Source: Lineus longissimus (lineage: Eukaryota; Nemertea; Pilidiophora; Heteronemertea; Lineidae). Taken from it: a stretch of DNA of 64,000 nucleotides. Every line of letters begins with the position of its first letter. Within the stretch, counting starts at the first letter, position 1. The notes below the pieces were generated by a model. That model was not told the DNA's origin and made no database searches. It worked only from the letters and a program-made list of their open reading frames with translations. Positions 29,008-40,369 of the stretch are shown piece after piece. The stretch is from NCBI RefSeq assembly GCF_910592395.1, contig NC_088310.1, forward strand, positions 17,179,501-17,243,500, in the 5' to 3' direction. The position numbers and the translations under genes are program-made.

Positions 29008-29653
29008 TTTTTTATTTTCGGCCGATTCATGTCATTTCGTGCGTGAACTCAAGAATGTCATAAATGACTCAAAGAATTGGACGGCCAATTCTTTGTGACG
29101 TGAACAAGGTGCAGAGAGGAGGTGCCTGCTGCCAAAATCACTTGAATATGTGAGTATCCGATGGTTTCAGACCTTTTTTTACTGTTTACGATAGCCCACA
29201 GTTGAAAGCAAACCTCACACCTTTCCACAATTTTACTGCATGTCAGCAGGTGTACTGCATTTCAAACAATGGTGATTTTCGTGTAGAATTGGGGAAAAAA
29301 TGGAGAAATATAGTATTTTTTGCCTAAACACCTGCAGACACAACAATTCCATTCCACTTGTGGGAACATGGAAATGACTAAAACAAGACTAGCAAATGGT
29401 CACCTCTATTTTCTGTCTTTTTCAGAATGGATGACTACAAGCACTCTTTATGCCGGTCCAGCAAAGACCATTTTTGTGGGATCCAACTGAGGCGAGAAAC
29501 GCCAAGTGACAAATGAACGAGTTCAAAGTGAACCGTATGTGACATCCCCTAAAAAATGACGGATGAATGACGCGTGAGGCCTCATGTGTGACACGTATAG
29601 CCTCACGCGTGAGGCGTGAAAAAAGAATCGTTCATTTTATGTGACAGTTGCCT
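29008..29653. mobile_element. Second, inverted and truncated copy of the same MITE
   Basis: The 646 bp are the reverse complement of 28017-28662, with small differences. The outer terminal repeat is kept at 29653; the other end is missing. Together with the first copy it forms a large inverted repeat around a 345-bp centre. Confidence 0.88.
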
Positions 29654-29988
29654 TAGTGCCCGTATCGACAGTGAAGTTTATGTAGAACAGGCCGAAGGTT
29701 TTGATGTCCCCAGTTCCGAGGAAATTAAATAAATTCCTAGTGTATGGTCTGAAGCAGTCAGATAGAAATTGGAATAATTTGTTGCACAGTCACCTGTTTG
29801 AAAACAAACTTCACCAAAAGCTCGGTAGAACCCTGGATACATTGATGATTTGATAATTGCTGACAGTACTAATGCCCGATGTCCACGATGACTTTTTCTA
29901 TTAATAAATATCTATTAACAAATATCTAAGTTAGAAAAATATAAACGCCCCGGTGTCCATGGCGTAGAAATCTACGTTCTTTTCGAAC

Positions 29989-32520
29989 ATGGCACCCGTC
30001 CTGTCGAGACTAGGACGTGCGATGGCCTCGTGCGTGGCCATCACAGCTGTCGTTTTAACAGCTGGCATGAAGAAAAAGAAGAAAAAGCGACGACCTGGGG
30101 CATTATGGACCAGGAAGTGGATATTATAACGACCAGAAAAGGGGGCATACACCATGCTCGTAGACGAATTAAGAGTAGAAGATCCAGCTTCATATAAGAA
30201 CTATTTGAGGATGAATGAAGAGACTTTTGCGGAACTGGTCGATTTGGTGACTCCATGTCATACGGCAGGATACAAACATGCGCCAGGCAATAAGCCCTGC
30301 TGAACGCCTGGCTATCACTCTGCGATTTTTGGCAACAGGGGAAACTTTCTCAAGTCTTGAGTTCTCGACAAGGATCCCTGCCACTACTACCAGTCGTATT
30401 GTACCGGAAATGTGCGACGTTCTGTACGAGGTCCTAAAGGCAGACTTCATAAAGGTGAGCATTTTTATTTCTTTACGTTCAATTCACTCAAAACATTGAA
30501 ATGATGTACATGTACATTTTACTTTATTCCTTTCCAAAGTAACAAATGAAGCTGCATGTATGTGCAGATACACAAGACCCTCAAACGTAAGGTCATGGAG
30601 TTACCGTACATTTTAGAATCCGGTGTATGTAGCTAATACAATTCCCTCATGGCCTTTGAAAGAACATCTGATACAGGTTGCACATCTGTGTTGACAAAGT
30701 GACGTTGATTCGGTCGTACAGTGGCTGCGCCTGGAGCACTGAAACGAAGTGGAGGAGCTGGATTGTAAATACCAGAATCCAAAGATGTAGGCATGGTCAT
30801 GATTGTAGGCGTGTGATTGAAAGGGCGGTCACCGGCATGGTTTTCAGACTTCCTCAACGAATCAGTGTCCTGACCGTCGAATATGGCCATTGTTATCTTC
30901 CTCTTGACACTTTGTCGGATATCGGGCGTAGAAATCCCTCGTAGTTCGGAAGCGATGAATTTGCCAAAGATATCATATTCATCATCTGGATTATCAGTGG
31001 GAGCAAGAGCCGCATCTTTAAGTTCTTTCATCACGTTAGTTGCTGTTTCAATCATGTCAAATGATCCTTTACTTGACGAGCTGGATACGGTAGATGTTTT
31101 GACCTTCTTCCGCGGACATGCCTTTCTTGGAAACGAAACTGGTTTGTCGGGAAGGCTCTCGCTTTCGGTTTGCTGGTAGTTGTATAGTACCCCCAGGTAT
31201 ATGGCACGGCTTAACCCGCCGGCCATGAGGGAATTCCTTTATGGCCCAGTGGTTGGCGCGTTGGCCCCAGAGTGGAAGTCAAGCAACGTTGAGCGCGGTC
31301 AACCTTTGGATCGGTGACCGGCGCGTACAATACATCTGGCGACCTTCCCACGCGATGCGAGCTCTGGATTTGTAGTTCGGTACTGAGACGCATGAAGCGC
31401 TAAGTAGGATCGCGGACGATCCATCTCTGTCCGAAGGGGGTAATGATGTATAGTAACACCAGGTATATGGCACGGCTTAACCCGCCCGCCATGAGGGAAT
31501 TCCTTTATGGCCCAGTGGTTGGCGCGTTGGCCCCAGAGTGGAAGTTAAGCAACGTTGAGCGCGGTCAACCTTTGGATAGGTGACCGGCGCGTACAATACA
31601 GTAGTCATCATCAGCTATCTCGCCATTGGAATCCTGGAATTATATAATAGGACCATCAGTTAAAAACGCATGTTTATTAGCCTAATCTTCTTTTCTTCAG
31701 ATGCCTTCCAATCCTGAAGAGTGGAGAGCCGTCGCGGATCAATTTGAAGAAATGTGGAATATGCCGCATTGTGTAGGAGCCATGGATGGAAAACATGTTA
31801 CGTTCCGTTCACCTTTAAAGGCTGGCTCTTTTTATCACAACTACAAAGGTACCAACAGTTTGTTATTGTTCGCATTGGTGGATTCGGACTACAAGTTTCT
31901 GATGATTGATGCTGGGACCAACGGTCGGGTAGGAGACGGTGGTGTCTTTCGAAAAAGTGATCTCAATCGTGCTATGACCGATGGAAGTTTGCATTTCCCA
32001 CCCGCAGAAGCTGTGAAGGGCAGTAACATGCTCCTTCCCTACTTTTTTTGTGGCGGACGACGCTTTTCCTCTGCAGAATGACATCATGAAACCGTATCCG
32101 TTCCGGAATATGGATCTCGCAAAGCGGACATACAACTATAGATTGAGTAGAGCAAGGAGGATTGTCGAAAATGCCTTTGGTATTTTAGCAAATCGCTTTA
32201 GAGTGTTTCTCTCGGCCATTCTTCTGTCCGCAGAAAAAGTAGAGAAGATCACCCTGGCTACATATGCACTGCACAACTTCCTCCGTGTTAGGAAACCAGT
32301 CCATTACTTCCCAATTAGCTCCCTCGACACAGAAGATACGGATCGTGGTGTAGTACAAGCTGGTGACTGGCGCAATGTTCGCAGCGCAGAGCATTGTTTC
32401 GAAGATATTGCACAACAAGGTGGAAATAGGTATGGCAAAGGTCCCCAGGAACAGAGAGATGACTTGTGCCGTTATGTCAACAGGGAAGGTCGTGTGCCAT
32501 GGCAACACAAATTTGTGTAA
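29989..32520 (+). pseudogene. Harbinger transposase (DDE_Tnp_4 type), two exons, inactivated
   Basis: Exon 1 is 29989-30454 (donor GTGAGC) and exon 2 is 31701-32520 (acceptor TTCAG). Exon 1 has a basic N-terminus (MKKKKKKRRPG), the DELRVEDPASYKNYLRM block and ISPAERLAITLRFLATGETF with a helix-turn-helix-like part. Exon 2 has the catalytic GAMDGKH (Asp about 31785), NYKGTNS, VADDAFPL (second Asp about 32053) and VENAFGILANRFRV (Glu about 32166). Lesions: stop TAA 30127-30129, a one-base loss near 30253, and an extra T in the T-run at about 32043-32050. The transposase binds and cuts the element ends in the nucleus. Confidence 0.88.
31181..31600. mobile_element. SINE dimer with 5S-rRNA-like internal promoter, TSD GTAGT
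   Basis: Two direct copies, about 31181-31449 and 31450-31600. Each contains AAGCAACGTTGAGCGCGGTC and GGAT(C/A)GGTGACCG, which match the internal control region of 5S rRNA. Each also has an upstream TGGCCCAGTGGTTGGCGCG that resembles a tRNA A box. GTAGT flanks the pair at 31176-31180 and 31601-31605. It is inserted in a coding exon of the Harbinger partner gene. No poly-A tail is obvious. Confidence 0.72.
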
Positions 32521-32542
32521 TACTATTGTGCGCGATTGACCC

Positions 32543-32559
32543 CCTCCCCCCCCCCCCCC
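32543..32559. repeat. Poly-C homopolymer
   Basis: About 14 C with CT-rich flanks, just after the Harbinger transposase stop codon. Confidence 0.75.
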
Positions 32560-33485
32560 TCATTATCCATGGTCAGCCCTAGTGGGAGACAACATGTAAG
32601 TTTAGATATATACCGGTACACATAGTTTTATGATAACTGTGAACTTTGAAAGTGAAGGTAGTTTTGTAGTTATAAGAGGAAATTGCCTTTTGTTTGTTAA
32701 AACGTATTGTAATGTACGTTGAAGTGAATTAAATAATGAAAATTACAAATACCTCTTCCGATATATCTTTCTCATCTTCTTCGATAGTAGTAGTCTTCAT
32801 GGTCGAGGTGATGTGCCTGGGTTTCAGATAAGGGGTCAGGAATTGTAGTTTTTGGTACCATCACACCGAGGGAACGTGAACATCAGAGGCCCCGCATCCA
32901 CTCCTCTGTGAATCCTTTATCTTAGAGAGTTCAGTTGAAAAATGACTTCTTAGGCCGTTGATTTTGGTCTTAAGTTGATCGACGGTGACTGTCGGCTTTT
33001 TCGTCTGCAGAGCATCTTTGATTTGCTGCCATGCTATCTCCACTTTAACACGATTATGGTGCGCCGGGTCTCGAACTGCGTAGAGGACATGTTGTTTGCG
33101 GTAGTCCTCTATGAGGACCTCCACCTCTTCTTGTTTCCAAACCATGTTCGCATGTGAAGTGCAGCAGTAAGCTAGGCCCTATATCTTCTGACCATTCCCA
33201 TTTCTACCTTCATACGCAATAATAGGACTGGAATGATGTAATGGGCTATGACATCGACCCATCGCAGAGTTCCATTCATTTCAATCTTTTGAATTATTGG
33301 AAGTTGAGCTCTAGAGGGTTATTTGTTTAATATAAATATATAAACCCGCTGTCCACGTTGTAATAATCTATAAAAGGACCGTTTATCTGTAGAAAAATAG
33401 GACCCGTCCTATAAGCAAAAATATTTATACTATTAAATATCTACACGGATTTCCCCGCTGTCCACGATGTATCGTGGACATCGGG

Positions 33486-33694
33486 TGTATTGTACCTCTG
33501 AGAGGGCCCCTATTCCCCTGGCGGTACGGTGCTGCCGCCTGTCTGTAGTATGCATCACTACTTTGAAGTATGTTAAAAAAGGCTGGACAAAATATAGGAC
33601 ATGCTACATGCTTGACATTTAGTGAGTTAGTTTCTTTCTGCTAACTACCAAGTTTACGAGGCCTAGGGCGCAGTGTCACCCCTGAAATGACACA
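33486..33694 (+). repeat. Element 3 5' LTR
   Basis: 209 bp, TG...CA. It differs from the 3' LTR at about three positions (near 33535, 33651 and 33666). Confidence 0.95.
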
Positions 33695-33696
33695 TC

Positions 33697-33714
33697 TGGC
33701 TAACCCTGGCAGGA
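33697..33714 (+). promoter_or_regulatory. Element 3 candidate primer-binding site
   Basis: TGGCTAACCCTGGCAGGA starts 2 nt after the LTR. The position and leading TGG fit a tRNA primer site; the tRNA is not identified. Confidence 0.45.
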
Positions 33715-33893
33715 CATGAACCAACGGTTATAAACTTTATTTCATGATTTTGGAGGACATCAGGTGTTTCTCGGGAATCGGCACCAGCAAATCCACTGAT
33801 GGATGCAGGGCAGTAGAGTAGCATGCACTGTGTATGACTGAGTACATCATGTACATTGGTGCGTGAGAAAGATCAAGCATGCATTATTGAAAA

Positions 33894-34514
33894 ATGAAAA
33901 TCCTAGTGGCTGGCCACTCATTTACACGCAGGTACAGGGATTACTTAATTAAAAAACACCAAAAACACCCTGATCGTGTTGACTTTGGGCCTGATATTGG
34001 CCTACCAAGAGAGAACATTTTTATCAAAGGCCGTGGCGGACTCAAGATCACAGAGCCGTCTTTGATTCATAGAACTGTCACTGAGACGGAGCCAGACCTA
34101 GTAATTCTTGAACTCGGAACCAATGATCTATGTGATGCGAAATCGGAAGTGGATGTAAACATTTTGGCGGAACGTTTAGTTACACTTGCCAAAGCATTGC
34201 CTGTTAAGGCTGTCGTGATATGCCTTGTGGTGGGGCGCCGCCGTCGTAGTCGAAACCAGAACATTTTTGAGAAATTTGAGGAATGGCGCCAGCTCTTTAA
34301 TACGAAAATAAGGACACTCATTGATTCTGAACCAAACATCAAAGCTTACAAGCACGATCGTACGATTTTGGTGAACCTAAGTAAGAGCATTACAGGAGAT
34401 GACATCCATGTGACTTCACAACGAGGACTGCAACTCTACAATTTTAGTATCAGGAAGGCAATCCGGATAGGCATGGGAATCGTCCGTGGAACTGGTAGGC
34501 ATGGAAGCAGCTAG
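33894..34514 (+). CDS. Element 3 leader ORF: SGNH/GDSL-type hydrolase-like protein
   Basis: 206 residues, complete from ATG 33894 to TAG, lying between the 5' LTR and gag. All four SGNH blocks are visible: block I ILVAGHSF with the nucleophile Ser9 (GHS instead of the usual GDS), block II GRGG (46-49), block III ELGTNDL with Asn77, and block V GDDIHVT with His172 and acidic residues before it. Length and block spacing fit a single SGNH domain. Such enzymes are esterases or lipases. There is no signal peptide, so cytoplasmic action is likely. A role in the element's life cycle is unknown. It is intact although gag and pol are damaged. Confidence 0.85.
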   Translation: MKILVAGHSFTRRYRDYLIKKHQKHPDRVDFGPDIGLPRENIFIKGRGGLKITEPSLIHRTVTETEPDLVILELGTNDLCDAKSEVDVNILAERLVTLAKALPVKAVVICLVVGRRRRSRNQNIFEKFEEWRQLFNTKIRTLIDSEPNIKAYKHDRTILVNLSKSITGDDIHVTSQRGLQLYNFSIRKAIRIGMGIVRGTGRHGSS

Positions 34515-34916
34515 ATGACTCGGGATTGATTTTGTGCAAGTTGGATAAACATTCTGAGTATACCTAAACATAAATTCTTTTCAGGGACAATTAGTTCTTG
34601 ATTTCATATGTGTTAGGATAGTGTTGTTTACAAGCTATTATTAAAAGCATTATTGTTGTTCACCTGTATGCATGCTTTACCATCGGGTCATTATATAGGT
34701 CACTCATTCATTGTTTATGTATACATTTTCCATGCTTTACTGTGGCCCTGTTGACATGTACTATTGAATGTGCGTACTATGGGTAATGCATTTCTGTTTT
34801 AGGATAGTGTCTGGCGCATGGTGGGAGTGTGCGTGAGTGTGTCAAATTTTTCTGTGTTTTGATCATAGTACCATAATTTCCCTCTAAAATTTTGTAGTGT
34901 CCATCTCTGTTTGGCC

Positions 34917-36472
34917 ATGGCGGATGAGGATGTTCGGCATCCCGGGAGGCAAGCTGGAATGGTATTGCGTGGCAGGGCATTGCCGGGGGCTGTGCCTGTA
35001 TTACAGCCGAGACAGCAGGCACGTGCTGCAGAAGACAACGAGGAGCCACCACAGATAGTAAACCGACAACCGGTAGAAGATACTCGCCAAGGATGGATGA
35101 CCTTGGATAAAATAGGGGGTATTTTTGGAACTGTTAAGAAGAAACTATCCGGTGTGTTCTCCGCTTTAAGTCTCGGGGATAGGACATCATATGAGCAAGT
35201 GTCCATGGACACAACATTGGTCAATCGAGGTCCACAGCCCATAACTTCGACACCACTCAGCCCTCTTGCACATAGTCGAGGGCGGAGAGCTTTGAATGCT
35301 CCTACCAGGCCCATAATGGTAGGGATAGATGAGGAGGAATATCATGATGCTAGACAACACCCAGACCCCCACTTTCGCCCAGTGCTTCGGGAAACAAGTG
35401 CGACACAGTGTGACCTAACTGCTCCACAGCTGCAGGATCACTACACCCCAGTGATTCAGAGTAGCACCCAGGACAATCTCCCAAGACATCAGCCAAGTCC
35501 ACAGGTATTCGATCAACTCCATGAACCTTCGGAGGCGAGAAGCGGAATGGATTCAGCAGTACCTCAGGTTGTCAATCATTACACCAACTGCTCTTTTGGC
35601 CCTGACGGACACACCAGCAGTAGCAACAGACGTCCAAAGATCCCAAAGTTCGACGATTCCAAGATTGATGTAGAAGCTTACGTAGCAAATTTCAATGCAA
35701 TAACAAGTGGATGGAGTGATGCGGACAAGCTGTCTGCTCTTCGTGAAAAGCTTGAGGGGCGTTCTGCCAAGGTACTAGCAAATTTGGATCTATCCGGGAC
35801 AGTGGTCACTTACCAAAGTTTAGTGCATGCCTTGGAACAGCACTACGGGGGGAAAGATCAGTCTGGATGACCAACATGCGTGATGTTAGGCGTCAGGATG
35901 GCGAATCTTTGGACGACCTCGCGTTTTGAATTAGTCTGTATTCTAAACGTGCTTATGGAAAACTTCAACCAGACCTAGGGATCCACTTTTACCTGGCATT
36001 GCGTGACACACCCCTTGGCGATAAGCTGTACGCTTTCAAGGACAAATCTTTAGAAGAGATCGTCATGCACGCTAAGTCTTATGAGAATCATCTCTTGGCT
36101 ACAAATCAGCCGGTAATTGACAGGCCTACCCCCGCTCTTGTAGCCGCACTGGACGAGTCGGCTGTGTGGAACGGGGAATATTCCCAACCTAGTGGCCATA
36201 GTGGTCCTGGTAACTCGAGAGGACGTGGCAGAGGACGCGGAGGCTATAACCGTGGCGGTCGTGGAGATTACCGGAATTATAGGTATGATGGGAATGATAG
36301 GCGCTTGAACAAGGTGGATAAACGATGTCACGTGTGCCAGTCTCCTGACCACCTCTGGAGGGAATGTCAATATGTCAAGCGACATATGGATTCTACTTAC
36401 GCCAACAATGGCAGTCCGGGATCCCAGGGTGTCTCACAGGGTGCACCAAACGTTGATCAGGGAAACCAATAG
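34917..36472 (+). pseudogene. gag: Element 3 Gag, frameshifted and with a premature stop
   Basis: ATG 34917 has a good context (GGCCATGG). The first frame runs to 35870 and contains a capsid-like domain (RPKIPKFDDSKIDVEAYVAN, about nt 35632). The continuation is in the next frame from about 35862 (VWMTNMRDVRRQDGESLDDL), with a TGA at 35927-35929. It is open again to TAG 36470-36472. The C-terminal part has an RGG-rich basic tract (about nt 36220-36290) and one zinc knuckle, CHVCQSPDHLWREC (about nt 36328). Two lesions inactivate it. Confidence 0.87.
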
Positions 36473-36945
36473 TCCATGTCCGTGAATTTGGAGCCGATGG
36501 ACATGGTGAAGCCCAGCAACTAAATGTGGCGAAATGTGGCCCCAGAGTGTCGCGAGCATTCATTGGGACTTATTTAAATGGTATGCCTGCTTGCTTTTTT
36601 CTAGATTCAGGTGCCTCGACTTCATTTCTTTCGTCAAGGGCATATTTCAGGATACCTAAGAAGTTTCGACCCCCGCTTCAAAAGCAGCAAGAAGATGTCC
36701 TCATGGCTGATGGTGAATCCAGGATGAATATCATGGGACAAGTGTCGATGCCTATTAGGATTCATGGCACAAAATTTGTTGCAGATCTGTTGGTGACCAA
36801 CATGAACGGATGTGATGGCATATGGGGAATAGACTTCATGTCCAGATTCCAATGCGATTTGAAGATGACATCCAATACCTACACTTTTGAGGGGCATGAA
36901 TATCCCATGCATGGTAGTAAGCACCAACTTCTGCGCATTCAGTGA
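36457..36945 (+). pseudogene. Element 3 protease part of Pol
   Basis: Open in the -1 frame relative to gag from 36457 to TGA 36943-36945. It contains FFLDSGASTSFLSS (about nt 36598), the catalytic DSGA of a retroviral-type aspartic protease, and GIWGIDFMSRF as its second conserved part. RT follows in the next frame, so a single-base lesion separates them. Confidence 0.88.
36460..36506 (+). promoter_or_regulatory. Element 3 programmed -1 frameshift signal (GGGAAAC plus stem-loop)
   Basis: GGGAAAC at 36460-36466 is in the canonical phase ..G GGA AAC of the gag frame, immediately before the gag stop. The spacer is 7 nt. A perfect 8-bp stem CCATGTCC (36474-36481) / GGACATGG (36499-36506) follows with a 17-nt loop; two further inner pairs (G-U, U-A) are possible. 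The pol frame is open from 36457. The same heptamer is used by element 2. Confidence 0.8.
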
Positions 36946-39900
36946 GTCTAACAACCAGCTTAAAGCTACCACCTGGGGCAGAAGTAGCAGTGACAGCCAG
37001 GTTGAATAGTCCGTTTCGTGCTCGTGAAGAGGTGATGCTGGAACCGAATATTCACTTTGTACAGAAATACAATGTATTGCCAGCGAAGTCTGTCACCTAC
37101 CAGTCTAGAAAACAATGTGCTACCCCAGTTCAACTTTTTAATCCCCTAGACCAGGAAATTATCATACCTAAGGGAACAGTAGTTGGCTATGCGTTTCCGG
37201 CGGAGACACTCAGCAAAAATGAAACATCATCATGCTGTCTTACTTCACCTTGTCCAGTTCTTGCCACCGAGTCCGCGGATTGTTCTGCCGTGAGACCGTT
37301 GGAAGAACTTGAAGATGACATCCCAGAACATCTGATCTCTCTCTATGAAAAGTCGAGTGGAGATTTGTCAGCCGAACAGAAGCAGAAGTTAGCTTCTCTC
37401 CTCATCCAGTACAAGACAACCTTCGCTGCTTCCTCAACGGAGCTTGGACGAACCAACTTGGTTGCCCACGAGATTAATACCGGGGATGCGGAGCCTTTTA
37501 GATTACCCTTGAGAAGACATGGTTGGGCAAAAGAGCGAGAAATCGACGCTGCAGTTGACGATGGGTTAAAGCGTGGAATAATGGAGGACGCGAACAGTCC
37601 TTGGGCTAGTGCTCCGGTGGTGGTGTCCAAAAAGGATGGCACAAGTAGATTTTGTATAGACTTTCGCCAATTGAACAGCATTACCAAGGCTGACAGCTTT
37701 CCGATTCCTCGCTTTGACGATTGTGTCGATTCACTCCATGGCAAGAAGTTCTTTTGTACGCTTGATCTTCAAGCTGGCTATTGGCAAGTGCCCCTAAAGT
37801 CTGAATCAGACAAAGAGAAGACCGCATTTTTGACCAAAAAGGGTTTATTTCAGTTTACTGTGCTACCATTTGGATCGTGTAATGCCCCAGCGACCTTTGA
37901 ACGCCTCATGGAGAATGTCTTACGTGGATTGCAGTGGGAACGATGTCTTTTGTACCTTGATGACGTATTAATTTTCGGAGAAACATTTGAGGAAACCCTG
38001 CATAATTTGCAGAAAGTGCTAGAACGACTAGAGCGTGCAAATTTGAAAATGAAGCCTAGCAAGTGTATTCTGTTCCAGTCATCGGTTGAGTATCTTGGGC
38101 ACCGCATATCAGAGAAAGGTCTCCAACCATTGGGTGATAAGATAGCCGCCATACAATCGTGGCCTACATTAGCTGGTGTACCACGTCAGAAACTAAGGAC
38201 AGAAGTTAGGAAGTTCCTGGGCCTAGTCGGTTATTACAGGAGGTTCATTAGGAACATGAGCACTATTGCCGCCCCATTATACGAACTAACAAAAGCAAAG
38301 AGTGATCTGATTTGGACTGCAGATCATGAAGCTTCATTTCAGCGCTTGAAAGGTGCATTGATAACTGCACCGGTCTTGTCATTTCCTGACCTAAAGCAGG
38401 GTGATTTCATATTGGACACGGACGCATCCAATACAGGAGTTGGAGCAGTGCTTAGTCAACGACAGGAGGACAGGGAAACTGTTTTAGGATATTTTTCTCG
38501 TTTACTATCTGACTCGGAACGTCAGTATTGTATTACTAAGCGGGAATTTCTTGGTGTCGTTAAAGCGGTGCAGCATTTTAAACCTTATCTTTATGGTCGA
38601 AGATTCCTGATTAGAACTGACAACTCGGCGGTCAGCCATATGCTCACCCTCACCGATGCCCAACCTCAGATCCAACGATGGCAACTTTTCCTGTCACAGT
38701 TCGTGTTTGACGTTGTCCACCGACCTGGTCGTAAGCACACTAACGCAGATGTCATGAGTCGCTTACCTTGTCAACAATGTGGGAGGACGGATGAAGCACC
38801 CTCTGATGTATCTAAATCTTATCCAAAAGGAAAGCCCAGAAAACTCCAGGCAAAAGAAAACACTGATATCCCCCCTTGTCAACATACCAAAGACACCGAT
38901 GAGTCTATCGAAGAGACGGTTGACTGGCTCATGATGGATTGTGCGGCAGTGACTACCAGATCTCAGGCAGCAAAACAAAGGGAACAACAGTCAATTCCAA
39001 CTGACAAGCCTCCGCCCATCTCTATACTTGATAATATTATAACACTTTCAGAAGTAGCCAACATTCAAGCATCCGACCCGGACATTGCACCCATTTTACA
39101 GCTCAAGAAAAATGGATCTGATTATCCTCATTACCGTTACATCTCTGGAGAGAGCCTCAGTGTCAAAGCTTTACGGCAACACTGGAGACACTTGCTTGTG
39201 GAGGACGGCATACTTTTCAGGAGATTAGAGGTCCAAGGAAAGCCCACCAGGAAGCAATTAGTATTACCGAGAACTGTGAGGTATCAAGTGTTGGAGAAAT
39301 TACACTCTGATCCAGCTTCAGGACATCTTGGCATGCAAAAGACATTTGAACGGGTGAAAGCAAGATTTTACTGGGTCGGTTGGAGGCGTGATACCATGCG
39401 CTTTATTTCCCACTGTGAGCCATGCAACGTAATGAAACATCCACACAAGAAGCGTCGTGTCCCTTTAACCCAACAACTGTTTGGAGAGGCCTTTGAAAGA
39501 GTATCCGTAGACATAATCGGCCCTTTGAGACAGACTGTTCGAGGATTCAGCTATGTACTTACAATGGAGGATAACTTCACGAAATGGGTGGAGGCAGCTC
39601 CTCTTAAGACAATGGAGACCACAGAAGTCTGCAACGCCATCATAAGAGAATTAATCTCTCGCTTTGGATGTATGTACCTCCTCCATAGTGACAGAGGACC
39701 CCAGTTTGTTTCACACCTCTATGCTTCTCTTCTTCAAAAGTTAGGTGTTAACAAGAGCTTGACCACTCCTTACAATCCCAAGAGCAATGGCCTTGTGGAA
39801 AATTTTAATAAAATCCTTAAATCCATGATGAAAACGTATATTTATGACCACCGCGAATCTGTTGGAGACTGGGATTCGATGTTGCCTTTATTTCTCATGG

Positions 39901-40369
39901 CCTATAGATCCTCTGTACATAATAGCCCTGGAGAAACGCCATATTATATGTTGACGGCGAGGGAAATGAAAGTTCCACTGGATCTCCTGTACTCCAAACC
40001 ATCCGAGTCTGAGGCCTCTGTGCCAGCTTACATCAGGCAGTTGGAAGAACGCTTTCACAAAGCCTATGCTCTTGCTCGCCACCATCTCAAGTTAGCTCAA
40101 AGAGTCCAAAAGAAACAATTTGAGCCATCTGATTTATCTATAAGTCTATCAAACCGGGTGACTTCGTTTGGTACTTTAATCCCAGAAAGACATTTAAAGG
40201 GGATCGTCATCTACCATGGCGTGGACCGTACTTGGTGCAAGAGGTAGCTTCGGATTTCACTGTCACTATCCAGTTGGATCGAGAAGGTGGAACATATCGC
40301 ACTCACGCTGACAAACTTCGTTTAGCCCATGGTGTAACTCTGGACAATTGGCGACCGACGTGCAAATAG
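36942..40369 (+). pseudogene. pol: Element 3 reverse transcriptase, RNase H and integrase
   Basis: The main frame is open from 36942 to a stop at 40247. RT contains LYLDDVLIF (about nt 37949), RNase [18 protein letters not shown] (about 38411) and the integrase HHCC zinc domain (about 39304-39426). The DDE core is SVDIIGPL (about 39508), HSDRGPQF (about 39686) and the Glu of NGLVENFNK (about 39798). The C-terminal GPY/F module (LPWRGPYLVQEV) is read in another frame up to TAG 40367-40369, showing a shift near 40125-40150. There is no chromodomain. Confidence 0.93.

Larger units (their letters stand above)
30633..33145 (-). pseudogene. Harbinger partner protein with MADF domain, two exons, interrupted by a SINE
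   Basis: Exon 1 is 32753-33145: ATG, MVWKQEEVEVLIEDYRKQHV, ending in DVHVPSV-stop-WYQKLQFL, a MADF fold with a TGA at its conserved ..P.(L)W.Y..L.FL end. The exon runs on to a donor at 32752 (GTATTT). Exon 2 starts after TTCCAG at 31633 (DSNGEIADDDY) and continues after the SINE dimer with QQTESESLPDKPVSFPRK, a basic KKVKTS stretch and DIFGKFIASELR, a BESS-like end. MADF/Myb partners of Harbinger carry the transposase to the nucleus and help bind DNA. Lesions: the TGA and the SINE. Confidence 0.8.
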
